Positions 23,841 through 35,474 of a stretch of 64,000 bases of DNA are shown here, piece after piece. The notes under the pieces are model-generated. The model ran no database searches and was not told the DNA's origin. It was given only the letters and a program-made list of their open reading frames with translations. Both the position numbers and the translations under genes were made by a program. Each line of letters starts with the position of its first letter. Positions within the stretch are counted from its first letter, which is position 1. Source of the stretch: Nageia nagi (lineage: Eukaryota > Pinophyta); contig JBITNC010000001.1 of assembly GCA_050084985.1 (NCBI GenBank), forward strand, positions 63,550,001 through 63,614,000. Direction: 5' to 3'.

Positions 23841-23926
23841 TGTTGGAAACCTAATCCTTAGGGATCAAGGTTCATTGTAATATCATTAGTTATAGGTGTC
23901 ATTAGCATGTAGGTGAGAGAAAAACT
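23841..23926 (+). repeat. 3' LTR, truncated
   Basis: The first roughly 86 bp of the LTR, nearly identical to 21314-21400, then an abrupt change to LINE-like sequence. The truncation removed the rest of the LTR and, with it, any 3' part of repeat B. Confidence 0.8.
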
Positions 23927-23929
23927 TCC

Positions 23930-25682
23930 CCACCTCTTGGACCTTTAACATCATCCACCTCATCTACAAATTTGGTGACCCCAAGTAACTGAGCAATGAT
24001 CGCACCATCATATTATTCACAACATGGCCAAACTCTATGCCACCATCCTAGAGGGCAACATTTCTCACATTGCAGGTGAAAAAGGTTTTATAGAAGTGGC
24101 TATGTTGGTTTCCATAGAGACTATTACAACACTAACCATATCTTCACACTCTTTGGGTGGTCATCGAGGAGGCCAAATTTTGAAAGGTTCTAGTCTTCTA
24201 GTACTTTGTGTACTTTTAATGACCATAATGACTCTCTATAAGACCATGTTAGGTTGGATTCAAACTTTGAAGGGCCTCTTTGAAAGAATTTTCAGTACCT
24301 AGGTCTCCATCCTTCTCTTTGTTAACAATTGTCTTACTCTCACATAATGCGGAGGGGCTGCAATGATTAGTGAATACCTTAGACTCCTTTAGTGATAAGT
24401 AAGAGCTAGAGGTCAACCTTGGCAAAACTAGTGTTTTGGCCTTAAATGTTTTCAGGGATACGATCAACCAATCTTAAAACACTTATCTGGATAGAGTTAT
24501 TGAGACTTTCACCTCCTACACCTACATGGGAGTGCTCTTCCCTAGACCCAAATTCCCGATGAGGTATGCAACCTTGTCTAAAGATCGCATGGGGTACACA
24601 ACAACTTCCACCCTTGAGTGATAATGTGTCTAGCTCCATTTCCATGACATTCCATCCGAACTTTAGTTATTACATACTCGTGACTCCAACAATTCTCTAT
24701 GGTATTGAAGTGTGTGGTCCTAGCCTGAGGGATGTTGATTGGTCCACAACTGAGAGGATTCTCATTAGCATGCTGTCTTGCTCCATTCGGAGTAAAAGGA
24801 CCATTCCCCACCATATCATGCTCGCAAAGTTCGATTGTTAGTCCTTATAGCTGATAGCTATTTGAAGATTGGTTCTCTTTCTACATTGTCTTCGTGATCT
24901 ATTAGTATCTAGTGACAAATGTGGTTGACTTCCTACTAGGGCCTTGGCTTCCTCTATGGATCTAACCTCACAAGGATTTTTATGGTATTGGTTCTTTGAG
25001 GTCACTGATGCACTCCAACACCTAGGCCTCTCATAGGACCTGTTACCTATTCTTAATGGCAATTCACATAGGATTAGTTGAGTCATAGCCATTGATTTAG
25101 GAGTCAATTTATAGGGCCTACATCCAAACCACTTGGTTTACACCTTGGCAACACCTCATGCCCAAGTTGTTGCACTATCAATTTGTTCTCCATATTGATA
25201 GCGAATTGATCCTTCCCAAGGTTACATTAGCTTTCACCTTCCACTTGGTTTGAGGATGGTTCCTAACGAGTTTTTGGTTTCCTTACACCAATTGCGAATT
25301 GATTTAGATAATTATCTAGCTTGAGATCTTCGGGTTTGTCAATGTTGCTCCCTAGAGACCTTGCCTCTTTCGATAATCACACTTTGATTTGTATCTTCTT
25401 CTAGTACCCAAATCACAATGTGTGGCATTCTTCTTCCATGGGGCCTTCCTTCTCCATAATTGTCAACTTTCACATACCCCCTAGTCTACAGGGACTTGCT
25501 GTATCACATCTTTTGGCCTTCCTTAGAGGAAGGAGACCGTAAGTGGCCTCGTGATGACTTGTCACACCCTACTTGACACATCAGATTGTGCTTACATGAC
25601 CTCCACACTCTCCAATATTCGAGTACTCCTTCGATCATGTCCTTCTTCAACACCATCAAGACATGCATAAGACTTTGAAGCC
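23930..25682 (+). pseudogene. LINE (non-LTR retrotransposon) reverse transcriptase relic
   Basis: Frames on + give pieces of a plant LINE RT in order: NIIHLIYKFGDPK (23950-23988), MAKLYATILEGNIS (24024-24065), NHIFTL (about 24135), then the post-RT region TILYGIEVCGPSLRDVDW (24690-24745) and LISMLSCSIRSKRTIPHHIM (24760-24820), a typical C-terminal LINE segment. A Cys-containing stretch (LRVCQCCSLE, about 25325-25355) resembles the terminal zinc-knuckle zone. Every piece is in a different frame, so it is very old. The 5' end is missing. The + strand sequence stops at 25683, where repeat C1 begins, and may resume at 35475. Confidence 0.72.
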
Positions 25683-26598
25683 TGTTGGGAAGGAAACCTT
25701 TCCTCTTACTCGGCGATCGTCCATACGGTCAAGATGGGAAAGCGACCCAGCATGTAGGTGAGAACGTGTTACTGAACTCCTCTTGTAAGGACTGATACCC
25801 CAAGGTTTCTATCGGAAAGCTTGTGTCGTTAGTACAAGCTTTAAATAGTGTAGGTCTTGTTTGGGAATCAACTGAGTAGTGTAGTAGAGGTAATAATTGT
25901 TAACTCACCTTTTTTGTATGGAATGAGGTGTTTTATCTTGCAATAGTTCGAAAGTTGCTATAAGTTTAAAGAAAGTGTAAAATAAAGAAATGAAAAGGGG
26001 AAGAGAATGTTTCGATATTGGTGAGATGACAAAGAAAAGGTCATAGTGAAGCAGTGTCTAAGGTTTCTCACTTCTGGATCATTCACGAAATCTCATTCAA
26101 AGTCCTCCAACTTAAAAATAGAATAACCTAAGTTCAATCTATTCTTAAGAGGAGTGGGGAGGATAATTGATTGTTGGTACGTTGCAAGCAGGATCGATGC
26201 AATCAAAAGAAAGACACGACACAAGTGCGCACAAACTTCATTTCAAATGAGGAAATCTAATTTGATGTCATAGAGAGAAGAAAAGCATAGAATACGTTCA
26301 CTTACTATGCAAATTATGGATAGGCAACGATTTGGGAGTGATTCAAGAACTTTTACAAATTTTCAGAAATTTTTCCTAAAATTCAAAAATTTTCAAGGAA
26401 AAGTGTGAAAGATCCTTAATCATCTCAAAAAGCCCCAAAATGGTCAAATCCACAGTCTTACAAATAACAAAACTCTTTGTTTAAGTATTCCACCACTTTG
26501 TATTAAATTCTTGTGAAAATTACAAAGATACATCAATTTGCCAATTTTCCACAAATTTGCACTAAAAACATTCTGCCTCAAAAGTGACCCCCTATGGT

Positions 26599-26608
26599 CT
26601 ATTTATAG
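26599..26608 (-). promoter_or_regulatory. TATA box of the C1 3' module
   Basis: The palindrome CTATTTATAG reads CTATAAATAG on the - strand. Upstream on that strand lie TTAGGGCAACAC and CCAAT, the same order as in repeats C2, D and E. Function inferred. Confidence 0.5.
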
Positions 26609-27199
26609 ACTTTTTAGGTCAAATTTGAGGGTGTTGCCCTAATTTTTAAAAAAGCTTTAAAGTGCTAATTTGAATGCTAAATTGGATTACAATATTGTTT
26701 TATTGGGAGAACAGTCTCATCCCACTCGAATATGCTAAAAATAAAATATTTACAAAAATTGATGCCCTCTGGCATGCATTTTGAAGCTTTTTGCATCAAT
26801 TTGGCAAAAATTGGAGCTTCAAATCCTCATTCTGGATCCTTCTGACAATCTTTTGAGCTTCTTCCTTCTTGAATCTGGATTTGCCCGTGATGTGATCATT
26901 GTGGCAAATTTTCAAGGGATTCTGAGAGGAGTTTTCAAAAAAGTGGAATTTTTGGTCTATTTTTCAAAAAAATGGAATTTTTGGTCTATTTTTCGAAAAA
27001 GATGGGGTGGTTCCAAAATTTGGAAAAATTTTAAAAAGTGGATTTGAGCTCATGGATGGATGGAGGATGGGATTATATGATACTTGGCAAGTTTTTAGAG
27101 GTTTTGAAGCTTTTTAAGAGGTTTTGTGAAGGATTTGGGATTTTGGCAAATTTTTCCATTTTCATGTCTATGGATTTCATTTGGTAGAAAAAAGTGAAA

Positions 27200-28368
27200 T
27201 TTCCATAAGAATGAAAAATGCCTCCTAGATTTTTGAGCCCTTTAACTTGCTCAAATCCAAAAATTTCAGAGTTTGAAGGTGCTTAGAATGTCATCTTCTA
27301 TGCAATGAAGGCAAAATTTTCGAATTTTGAGCAAAATTTGTCAACCCTCCTCAAGTTAGGCGCTAGTTTTCATCTCATTGGAATTCCACACATTTGAAAA
27401 ACTGCCCGTTGCTCAAAATTGAAAATTTGAAGTATTAAATGTGCTTAAAATGCCATTTTCCTTGCAATGAAGTGCTTAAACATGAATTGTAATCAAAATT
27501 TGTCAAATTTCCTCAACTTAGGCACTAGTTTTCAGCCCTATGGATCTTCAATGACATGAAAACTTGTGCCTAGATACTTGAACCCCCAAACTTGCTCAAA
27601 AATGAAAATTTGCAAGTTTAAATGTGCTTAGAATGGGGTCTTCTATCCATTTATGCCTTCAAATCTGGTTTTTGATCAAAAATCTATTTTACTTCTTGAC
27701 TTAGTTGCCAAAATTCATCCCATTGGATTTCAATAGCCATGAAAACATGCGCCTACCCTTTTGGTGCATTTCCCTTGCTCAAAAGTGAAATTTTGTAGAC
27801 TTAAACCTTCTTGAAATGCCCTTTTCCTTGTTCCCAAGCCCTCAAACTTGTGTTTTGAACCAAATTTATCTTTTCTCCTCATGCTAGGTGCCATTTTTCA
27901 GCCTTATGGATTGTGAAAAATATGGAAAACTGCACCTAGCCTTTAGGTGCCCAAAACTTGCTCAAATTTGTGTTTTCCAAGACCAAAATGTGCTCAAAAT
28001 CACATTTTCTATGCATTTGACCCCTCAAACTTGTGTTTTGACCAAAATTTGTCATTTTTTTTCATTCTAGTCGCCATTTTTCACTCCATTGGAATTCCAT
28101 AGCCTTGAAAACCTGCGCATAGCCTTTATGATGCTCAAAAGTGTTCAAAATTGAAAATTTTGAGTATTAAAATATGCTTAGAATTGTGTTTTCTTGTTTC
28201 CAAGCATCTAAACTTGATTTTTGGTCAAAAAAATACTTCATCTTGTCAATCTAGGTGCCATTTTTCATGCCAATGGATTTGGAAAAATTAGGAAACTTGC
28301 GCCTAGCTTTCTAGGGGTCTAAACTTGCTCAAAACTAGAAATTTCGAGACCTAAAGTGCCTTAGAACG
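27200..28368. repeat. tandem array of about 150-bp degenerate units in C1 (left part)
   Basis: Units share phrases such as 'caaacttgctcaaaa', 'gccatttttca', 'tggatt...atgaaaac' and 'gcgcctag'. The array stops at 28368, where C2 begins, and resumes at about 34356 on the other side. Some units contain a small stem, for example GCACCTA-n5-TAGGTGC at about 27931-27949. No coding potential. Confidence 0.7.
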
Positions 28369-29258
28369 TGTTGGGGGATTTTTCTTTCCTACCTTGTTGA
28401 TGGTCAAATGAACTTGCAAGGCTTGTGGGAAGATTCCGACACCTAAGTGGTAGGGCGTTATCCCTACCCGCTATGAGGACTTTACCTCAAAGGTTTGGAA
28501 ATGAAGGTTGCAAGGGTTCACTCAGGCGAAAGGGTGGAGATGTTTAAAGCTGTAGCCAACTCAAAATATAATTTTGTTAATCAAGGACTCAAAGGTTTTC
28601 CAATCCAAGTACAATTGTTTCTCAAAAGAAAAAAAAAGGGAAAATAAAACAAAGTCTGTTGCGAAAGCCGCACAAAGAAAATGAAAAAGAAAGAAAAGAT
28701 GTGAAAAGACAATGATATATGAATTGGGCTCTCAAGCTAAGTTTTCACTGATTAATATGATTTTCTGAAATTGAACTTGTGCGAGTTTGATATAAGTTCC
28801 ATGCACCCCGATTCCGGCTTGAAAGGCGATGACACGAAAATTAATGATGAGAGGAGCTTGGTGCTAAGGCAATGAAAGAAAGGTGAGGCGTGGGTAAGAC
28901 TCAATTTTGGGGGTGAAGTTCTTATGCTAAACAGCATACACAAGTCATCTTAGAAACACATTAATCTTGAGTGCAAACTATGAAACATCACAATGAAACA
29001 CTTCTTGAACTATTTCCAAAAGATATGCAAGCATTCTTTTATCCACCCATTAGGTTTATAAAATGATCCAAATATTCAAGATAACATTCACATGTAATAC
29101 TCATTCACATTCATAGTCTCAAATGAAAACCAGCTCACTTCACTTACTTGAGATCATATCACAATTGCGAAAAGGGAAAACTCGTAAGTTTTAGAGTATT
29201 AATTTAGGTAGTTCCAGTTGCAAGAAATGTCTTATCCTTTCAAATGAGCCCAAATGGG

Positions 29259-29268
29259 CTATATATAG
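29259..29268 (-). promoter_or_regulatory. downstream promoter-like module of C2
   Basis: CTATATATAG on the - strand, preceded by TTAGGGCAACAC (about 29290) and ATTGGACCATATT (about 29325-29338). This order (inverted CCAAT, telo-box-like TTAGGG, TATA) is the same in repeats D and E and lies 3' of the gene. About 890 bp remain to the 3' terminus. Promoter function is inferred. Confidence 0.55.
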
Positions 29269-29489
29269 TTTTTCAGCAACCCAAAGTGTTGCCCTAACCC
29301 TGATTATGATTTCCAAGAAAATCAAATATGGTCCAATAAAAACATGCCACATGGCATCATAAGTTATCTTCCAAGTTTGTGGGAGCAAATCCTCATCCAT
29401 CACAAACTTGGGAATTTATTAACAATAAATTAAAGTCTCCAAATATAAACATGAAATAAATAGTAAATAAAAGACAACAAATGTTATGA

Positions 29490-32400
29490 CTAGGCGGTTG
29501 GTGGGCCCAACGCCTCCACACGTCCATCAAAGTCATCGTCCAAGAATGTGGTCGTGAGCTCCAATCCATGCAACATTCTGATAGCTTCGGCCCATTCTTC
29601 ATCACATTGCGCTCTACCTTGTTGACGATCCTCATCATGTCCTTCTCCCATGTGTGGGCTTTGAGTAAATGCTCCAAGTGACTACCTGTTTGGAAAGTAT
29701 TAATATCCTTGATCATGATGAGACTGTGAAGGAAATGTCTCACTTTTACCACTATAAGGTCTTTGTCACGGATGCCTGCATCGTCATCAAGGAACTTCAC
29801 CTGAAACTCCATCTGCTCAAGACAAGTGTTTGCCTTGTCATTGAGCTTTTGAACCTCCTTTTGCATCTCCTGGAATCGGGTGGTTATCTAGTTAACTACC
29901 CCTAAGTAAAACCAATATTCCTCACAAAACTTTATATCTTCCGGTCTCCGATTCTGTATTATCTCGAACTGCATGATCATGGGCCGCCTAGAATCCAGGA
30001 TCCGAAGGAAACTGGTTCTCTCCATGATGATGTCCTTGAGCTTTTGTTCTTCGAATGCCATCCTCTCTAGTGCTTCAACGAATTGCTGCATTGCCACCAA
30101 GACCTCATCTATATGCTTCTGCTTTGCTGCAATCATACCCTCCTTTAGCGGTTTGATCTTTCGAAGCTCTTCAATGGGTACGTTAGCTGATTCCAATTCC
30201 TTGGTCAATTTCCTTTGTGCGGTTAGCTCCTTCTTGAGGCCTTTGATCTCCTTATCTTTCATCATACCATCTTTGGTGATGGCCTCAGTGTTGGAAATAA
30301 TTGCATGTTTTCGACCAGCCAGACCAATTGGACCTGTATTGATGATCTGGTTAATTTGTCGGAGGTCTTCGGGACATTGTGGATTCTCCTTATCAACTAT
30401 AATGGTCTTGATGTGTATAGCATTCTTAGCTAAGTGCACATATTTTTGTGTTTTTCCTGGAAGGGTGGAGCTTTCTCCAACTTGGTCGTTTTTCTCTTCC
30501 GCCCCAAATTCTCCTCCGACATCCATATTAAACACATCTAAACATTCCTCCATATTGACACCCCACTCCTTCGTGGGTCATGGCTGATAAGTCTCCACAA
30601 CTGCCTCTCGAATAGTAACAACATTCATCTTTACTCTTTTTGAGGGTCTCTCTTCTCCTTGCTCAGCATGCTCACTTGAGACTCCTGTAGCTCGTGACTG
30701 TGGGGTTCTCTTTAATCAGGCCCTCTTTTGCACTATCTTGGATATTGGCTCCTCGTGCTTCTCAGTAGATGGCTCTATTGCTGCTGCCTTATGGGTTTTT
30801 GCCAATATCTCTATAGATTCATCTTGTTGCTGTGCATTTGACATTTCCTTATTCTGGATTGAATTCTCTTCTTGTTCTTCTTCTGATGCTCCAATCTCCA
30901 CTTCCTCTTGATTTTCATCAGGCTTATATGAGGGGCTGGAGGGTGATGATTCGGATGGTGCAACAACTGGTGACCTCTCGATTGTCGTGTTCCTAGCTCG
31001 GAGATGGAGAAGGATCTTTGTGTTTGATTCTCACACATCTCACCACCTTGTTTGTAGCTACTCGCTCTAGTTCCCTTGCGTCATGCTCATCCATGGTGGC
31101 CTGCACTTGTTGTACAACTTGTTTGACTGGCCTTTTGCCCCCCATGGACGTATACTGTCCAACTAGTGTCTCAACGACTGGAGGGAATTGTGTGACTCTG
31201 GAAGTAGACTCCTGAGGTTTTCTTCGCTTGTGCTGTGAGAGTCTTTTATTGATAGTAGCTTCAACACGATGTTGCTGGTCATTTGCATACTTGTGTACCC
31301 TTTCCCTTATTTTCTTCATCTCTATTTCATTGCTGATATTCCGGAAAGGCTCCTCGTCTACAAGTGACTTATGCTCATAAGGTTTCTTCCTTTCCTTGAT
31401 GAAGAATGAGTGCATTCTATGATCTAGATCATAATGGTCGGCAATAGGCATCTTCTTGAAATTGAATTTGGCCAACTCTTCTTTCATGGTTTCCACATCC
31501 GTCCAAAACTTGCACTGATATTCTCCTACAACTATTGGCAAATTGGAGGTAGTCGATTTCTTCTTCCATACTTGCTCGTGTAGAAAGGCCAACTGCCTCA
31601 TCATCTCCATTAATAGCATCTTGTTACTCATGAACCTTGGCAATTGATAGGGTTGGATGGCTGATCCATGTATACGAATATAGGAATAGTGTTGGTGATG
31701 GAGTAAGAAGTCCCCATTCTTCTTCGAAGCATCTTGGGTTGAATTGGAGATCCTAGCAATCTTGATCTCTCCCTTAAGTTCTTTGTATATTCCATACTCC
31801 CATCCATCGTCTTTCATTACAAAACTATCCCATCTCCTTTCCAACTTCCATTTGGGGTAGCATTTCCAAATGGAATGTCTATTTTTCTATCCAAGCTGTT
31901 TCACCCTGAGCTGTATCTCTATACTTGCCGTGAAGCAACATGTACACGAGGTATGAATTGAGGTAGAATTTGCGATTGGTACCTAAGGATGACAACTGAT
32001 CAGCTATGGCGTCGCTTAACACCTTGCTCCATTTAATTCTCCTCCCTCTGGCGATCTATAGGATTAACCCAAAGAAGTCTTTCCTAAACATTGAGGCGTC
32101 TTCCTTCTGAAGGATTCTAGATGACAAGAGAATCATCAACTCCACTGCAGGATAGAAATTGGAGCAAGGAGCATTGATAAGTGCATTTCCCTTCAATCTG
32201 TGATGATCCTCCAACATCTAGCTCTTGATAGTGGTGGCTGCTTTGGGGGTCTCCTGGTAACAAGCTAATGATCTAGCCTCGCTATACTCGACTTCTCCTT
32301 CAGCGATCCACTGAAATGCTGCTTTGATAGCATCCGGGTTGAAATCCATTATGATGTCTCCTTTGATACCTCAAAGGACTCTCTCCCCATTTTGCCAATG

Positions 32401-32713
32401 GTGGCCAACCTCCATGCATAATTCAGGAAATGGAGCTATGAATGGGACTAATGTGCAAGTGGAGAGTTCGGAGAAGAAGACGATATCCTGCTTCAAGTCA
32501 ATGATAGGAAGACCATGAGTGCCTTTCCTCATATGTTTAGGATCAATGTTTTGCCAATCTGTATCTCCGATGGTTGCAAAACCGTTTCTCGAGAATTTAG
32601 CCTCTTGGGGAAGGGCTTGTTGTCTCTCACGAATGGAGATGACACAATCCTATTTCAACCGCTCGAGATCCCTAGCAAAGTTTGAAAGCCGAATTACCCT
32701 TAGAAGAAGTCAT
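29490..32713 (-). pseudogene. long gene of unknown function in C2
   Basis: About 1,075 codons from the ATG at 32713 (MTSSKGNSA...), broken by several stops and shifts. The best open pieces are 31844-30993 (283 aa: ERRWDSFVMKDDGWEYGIYK, FLLHHQHYSYIRIHGSA, MSNKMLLMEMMRQLAFLHEQ) and 30553-29888 (221 aa: MEECLDVFNMDVGGEFG, then the coiled coil IKGLKKELTAQRKLTKELE and CEEYWFYLGVVN). The last piece, 29866-29393, shifts out of frame after about 110 residues. The linker is acidic and Pro/Ser rich. No known catalytic motif. It is the best preserved central and C-terminal copy. Confidence 0.75.
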
Positions 32714-32933
32714 GATGTTCTTACTAGCAGCAGGGCTCCTCAAGAGTGCTATGTGGGTTTCCAGGTAAATTGACACCCATGTTGGATGTTCTTGCCTCCC
32801 AAATGCTTGCGCAAGCCCTAAGGTGGATAAATGATGATGTTTGAGCACAAAAATCTGCAATTTGCCGCTATCCTGGCACAAAAGTAGAAGAGGAGCAAGT
32901 TTTGAGTTTGAGAAAATGAGGTCCTCAAGCTTG

Positions 32934-32942
32934 TATTTATAG
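32934..32942 (-). promoter_or_regulatory. TATA box upstream of the C2 gene
   Basis: CTATAAATA on the - strand, followed by CAAGCTTG and CATTTTCTC; about 220 bp before the ATG at 32713. The spacing matches repeat E (219 bp). Function inferred. Confidence 0.6.
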
Positions 32943-33098
32943 CCCATTTGGCTTCCAGCTTGCCCTAGTTGGCTAGGGTTACTGACAAAACTCATTATAA
33001 CCCTCCACCTAGTCGACCTCAAGATGTGTGCTAGCTCGGAAACTCATACCAAGCTGCTTGTGCTCGAATGTTTGGGTTTTAATACTCAACCTGGCTTG

Positions 33099-34062
33099 GT
33101 GCATGGGAAAATAAGACAAAAAGGTGACTTTTTGAACCATGCGCCAGCCCTGGGAGCTTGTATGCTTCCAACGTTGGGTATCTTGCCTTCATGTTTGCTT
33201 GCCTTGATCGCCTAACTCACCCAGTAACCTGATTTTTCCTGATTCTTGGTCTTTTAGTTGGTTGGACTTGTCAATTTTGGCATTTCATCTCAACTTGGGC
33301 AACCTGTAGACTTGGTGCATGGTTCAAAAAGCCAAGTTTGTGACTTTTTGAGGCATGCGCCAGTCTTGCCTATCCATCTAGCCTGGTCGCATGGTTCAAA
33401 AAGACAAGTTTTTGTCATTTTGAAGCATGCGCAAGCCTCCAGTTGGCCTATTTTTCGAAATTTGATTTTCAAGTGCTCATGCCTTAGCCAAATTTTGATG
33501 TTTCTCGAATCTTGGAGGCTCCATGGGCTTGGTGCATGTCTCAAAAAGTCAAAATTTTGTCTTTTGAGACCATGTGCCAACCCCTCTGGGTATACTTGAG
33601 TTGGTTTTGAGTTTCAACGTCCGGGACTTGTCAAATTTTCACCTTTGCTCAAATTGGCAGCCTTCCTAGGCTTGGTGCATGGTCCAAAAAAGCAAGATTT
33701 TGTCTTTTTGAAGCACGTGCCAGCCTCCTAGGAGGCTCATGGTCATTTTCCAACCCCTGAACTTGCTCAAGTTGCTTTCTTGACCAAATCCCATGGTTCA
33801 AAAAGATAAGATTTTGTCTTTTCAGACCATGTGCCAGCCCTGTAGTGCCTTTGACTTAGATTTTTCATGTTCAGTTTTGCTCCACTCTGCTCCTTGTGTT
33901 TGGCGCATGCCCAAGAAAGACAAGATTTTGTCTCTTGGAGGCATGCGCTGGGCTTGCAAGTGCCCAGATTCCGTCCTTGAGTCTTTCCTTCTATTTGGAT
34001 GACCCCCAAGCCCAATTGCATGGTTCAAAAAGACAAGTTTTTGTCTTTTCAAACCATGGTTG
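33099..34062 (-). repeat. hairpin array of C2 (8 units)
   Basis: Eight inverted repeats of about 47 nt near 33099, 33314, 33387, 33530, 33675, 33788, 33902 and 34015. A typical unit is GGTGCATGGTTCAAAAAGAC, then AAG-n-TTTGTCTTTTTGA, then GGCATGCGCC. Spacing is about 75-215 nt. The spacer text differs between units, while the stem is kept. Confidence 0.85.
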
Positions 34063-34355
34063 GAGAGGCCTAGTTCGCTTTGATTGAGCTCTGACTCTTC
34101 CTAGACTCCCTAGTTCACCTAAGATCGACTTTTACACTTCCTAGATTTAGCCGTTTTTAAAGATTTTGGAAATCCTATCTTGATGTGACTAACCCTAGAC
34201 AAAGGGAGAGGCTTGAACTATAAGGAGTTGTCCATGAATTTGGGTCTTTGAGACACAGCTTGGGTGGGATTGATGATGACAAAACGAAGTATATACATTG
34301 ATGCATTGAGGGTCCCCAAAATCGCAGAATTTTGGGGAATTTTGTGTTTTACATT

Positions 34356-35400
34356 TGAATTTCGATGCATTTCCACCTTTTCTCCACAATTTAGACGCCA
34401 AAATTCATCTCTATGGATTTCCCATAGGCTCGAAAAACTGCGCCTAGGATTTGAGTGCCTTAGATTTCGTCAAAATTGTCCTAATTATGATAGAATTCAC
34501 CTTATCTCTCCAATAACATTCTTAGACTTGAATTCCGACACCATTTGCATTTATCTTTGAAAAACATGCACCATATTTCTCTCATTTGGGTCTTCAATAC
34601 TTTAGAAAAAGTGCCTTAGGCTAAGGGTACTAAAACTTGCATTTTCGGTCCATTTTCCAGACTCAATATGTGCATTTCCGGCCACTCCCGATGTTTCCGA
34701 GCTCAAGCTTGACCAAAACGCCTCTTTTCGGTACCATCGATATCAAACTTTGCATTTTTGATGATTTCCGAGATTAAATGGTGCTAAAACGACCACTTCC
34801 GCCTTTCCGAGCTCAGACTTGTCATTTTTCCATCATTTTTGGAACTTCCGGGCTCAAAGTATTCATTTTCGCCCATTTTTGGCATTTCTGGGCCTTAAGT
34901 GTGAAAAAGATCATTTCTGGCATTTTTGGCCATGTTGAGCTCAACTTTGCATTTTTGACCATTTTCAAGCTTTTCAGGTTCAAATGGTGCAAAAACGCAC
35001 ATCTTTACTTTACTGACCACTTCCGAGCTCAAAATTGATCAAAACTCGCCTTTTCGTGATAATGACCATTTTTGACCTTTCTGGGCTGATACTTGACACC
35101 TTAGCTACATCCACTGCTCCCGGACTTAAACTTGAGAAAAACGCTCATTTTCGTCACACTTGGCACTTGTGAGCTTAAAACTCTGAAAAACAACCCTATT
35201 TTTACTGACTGCACTCTAGACTAAAAATCTGTGCTCTGATACTCTATCTCAGATTCTGGCTCCTTGGCTCCAAAATTGGTGACTGGATACTTTGATACTC
35301 TTCAAGGTCTTTGTTGCAAGATCTCCTTGAATCGCTCCCTGATATCACGTTTGCACTCTTCAGAATGAACTATCCGTCGCCAAAAGCCAATCTCAAGGCA
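34356..35400. repeat. repeat array of C1 (right part)
   Basis: Same unit type as 27200-28368 near the C2 boundary (gccaaaattcat...atggattt...gaaaaactgcgcctagg). It grades into units with 'cattttcg', 'ttccgagctcaaa' and 'gaccatttttggc' of about 50-60 bp. No coding potential. Confidence 0.65.
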
Positions 35401-35474
35401 ATGCACCTGATTGCCTTTGCAAAAATAGGGTCCCCAAAATCTTCTATTTTGGGGTGTGTTGTGTGGGCACAACA

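Larger units (their letters stand above)
21314..23926 (+). mobile_element. non-autonomous LTR retrotransposon (LARD/TRIM-like)
   Basis: The 5' LTR starts TGTTGGAAACCTAATCCTTA at 21314. A primer-binding site complementary to initiator tRNA-Met (TGGTATCAAAGC) starts at 21677. A purine-rich tract (AAAGTGGAGAA) ends at 23840, and a second copy of the LTR start begins at 23841. The two LTR starts agree at all but a few of about 85 positions. The second LTR breaks off near 23926, where LINE sequence begins. The 2.16-kb interior has no gag or pol motif and no convincing ORF. Confidence 0.85.
28369..34353 (-). mobile_element. Repeat C2 of the hairpin-array family, nested in C1
   Basis: The 3' end is at 28369 (plus strand TGTTGGGGGATTTTTCTTTC). 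The 5' hairpin lies at 34313-34337 (CCCCAAAATTCTGCGATTTTGGGG on the - strand), so the 5' end is near 34353. Its first 150 bases closely follow those of repeat E (TGTATATACTTCGTTTT and on). The same C1 array continues on both sides, showing that C2 inserted into C1. The exact 5' end and target duplication are uncertain. Contents: array 34062-33099, TATA 32942-32934, gene 32713-29490, TATA 29268-29259. Confidence 0.78.
25683..35474 (-). mobile_element. Repeat C1, ORF-less member of the hairpin-array family, carrying nested C2
   Basis: Its 5' end is at 35474 (TGTTGTGCCCACACAACACA on the - strand, with a CCCCAAAATAG...ATTTTGGGG hairpin) and its 3' end at 25683 (plus strand TGTTGGGAAGGAAACCTTTC). 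Flanks are AAGCC (25678-25682) and AGGCC (35475-35479), a 4-of-5 target duplication. After removing C2 (28369 to about 34353) about 3.8 kb remain. They hold a 5' repeat array and the conserved 3' module with CCAAT, TTAGGGCAACAC and a TATA box at 26599-26608, but not the long gene. Confidence 0.72.

Noticed and set aside
29973-30587. 204-codon + strand frame in C2
   Set aside because: Antisense to the conserved coiled-coil region (30553-29888) that is shared by all copies; it has no homologue of its own.
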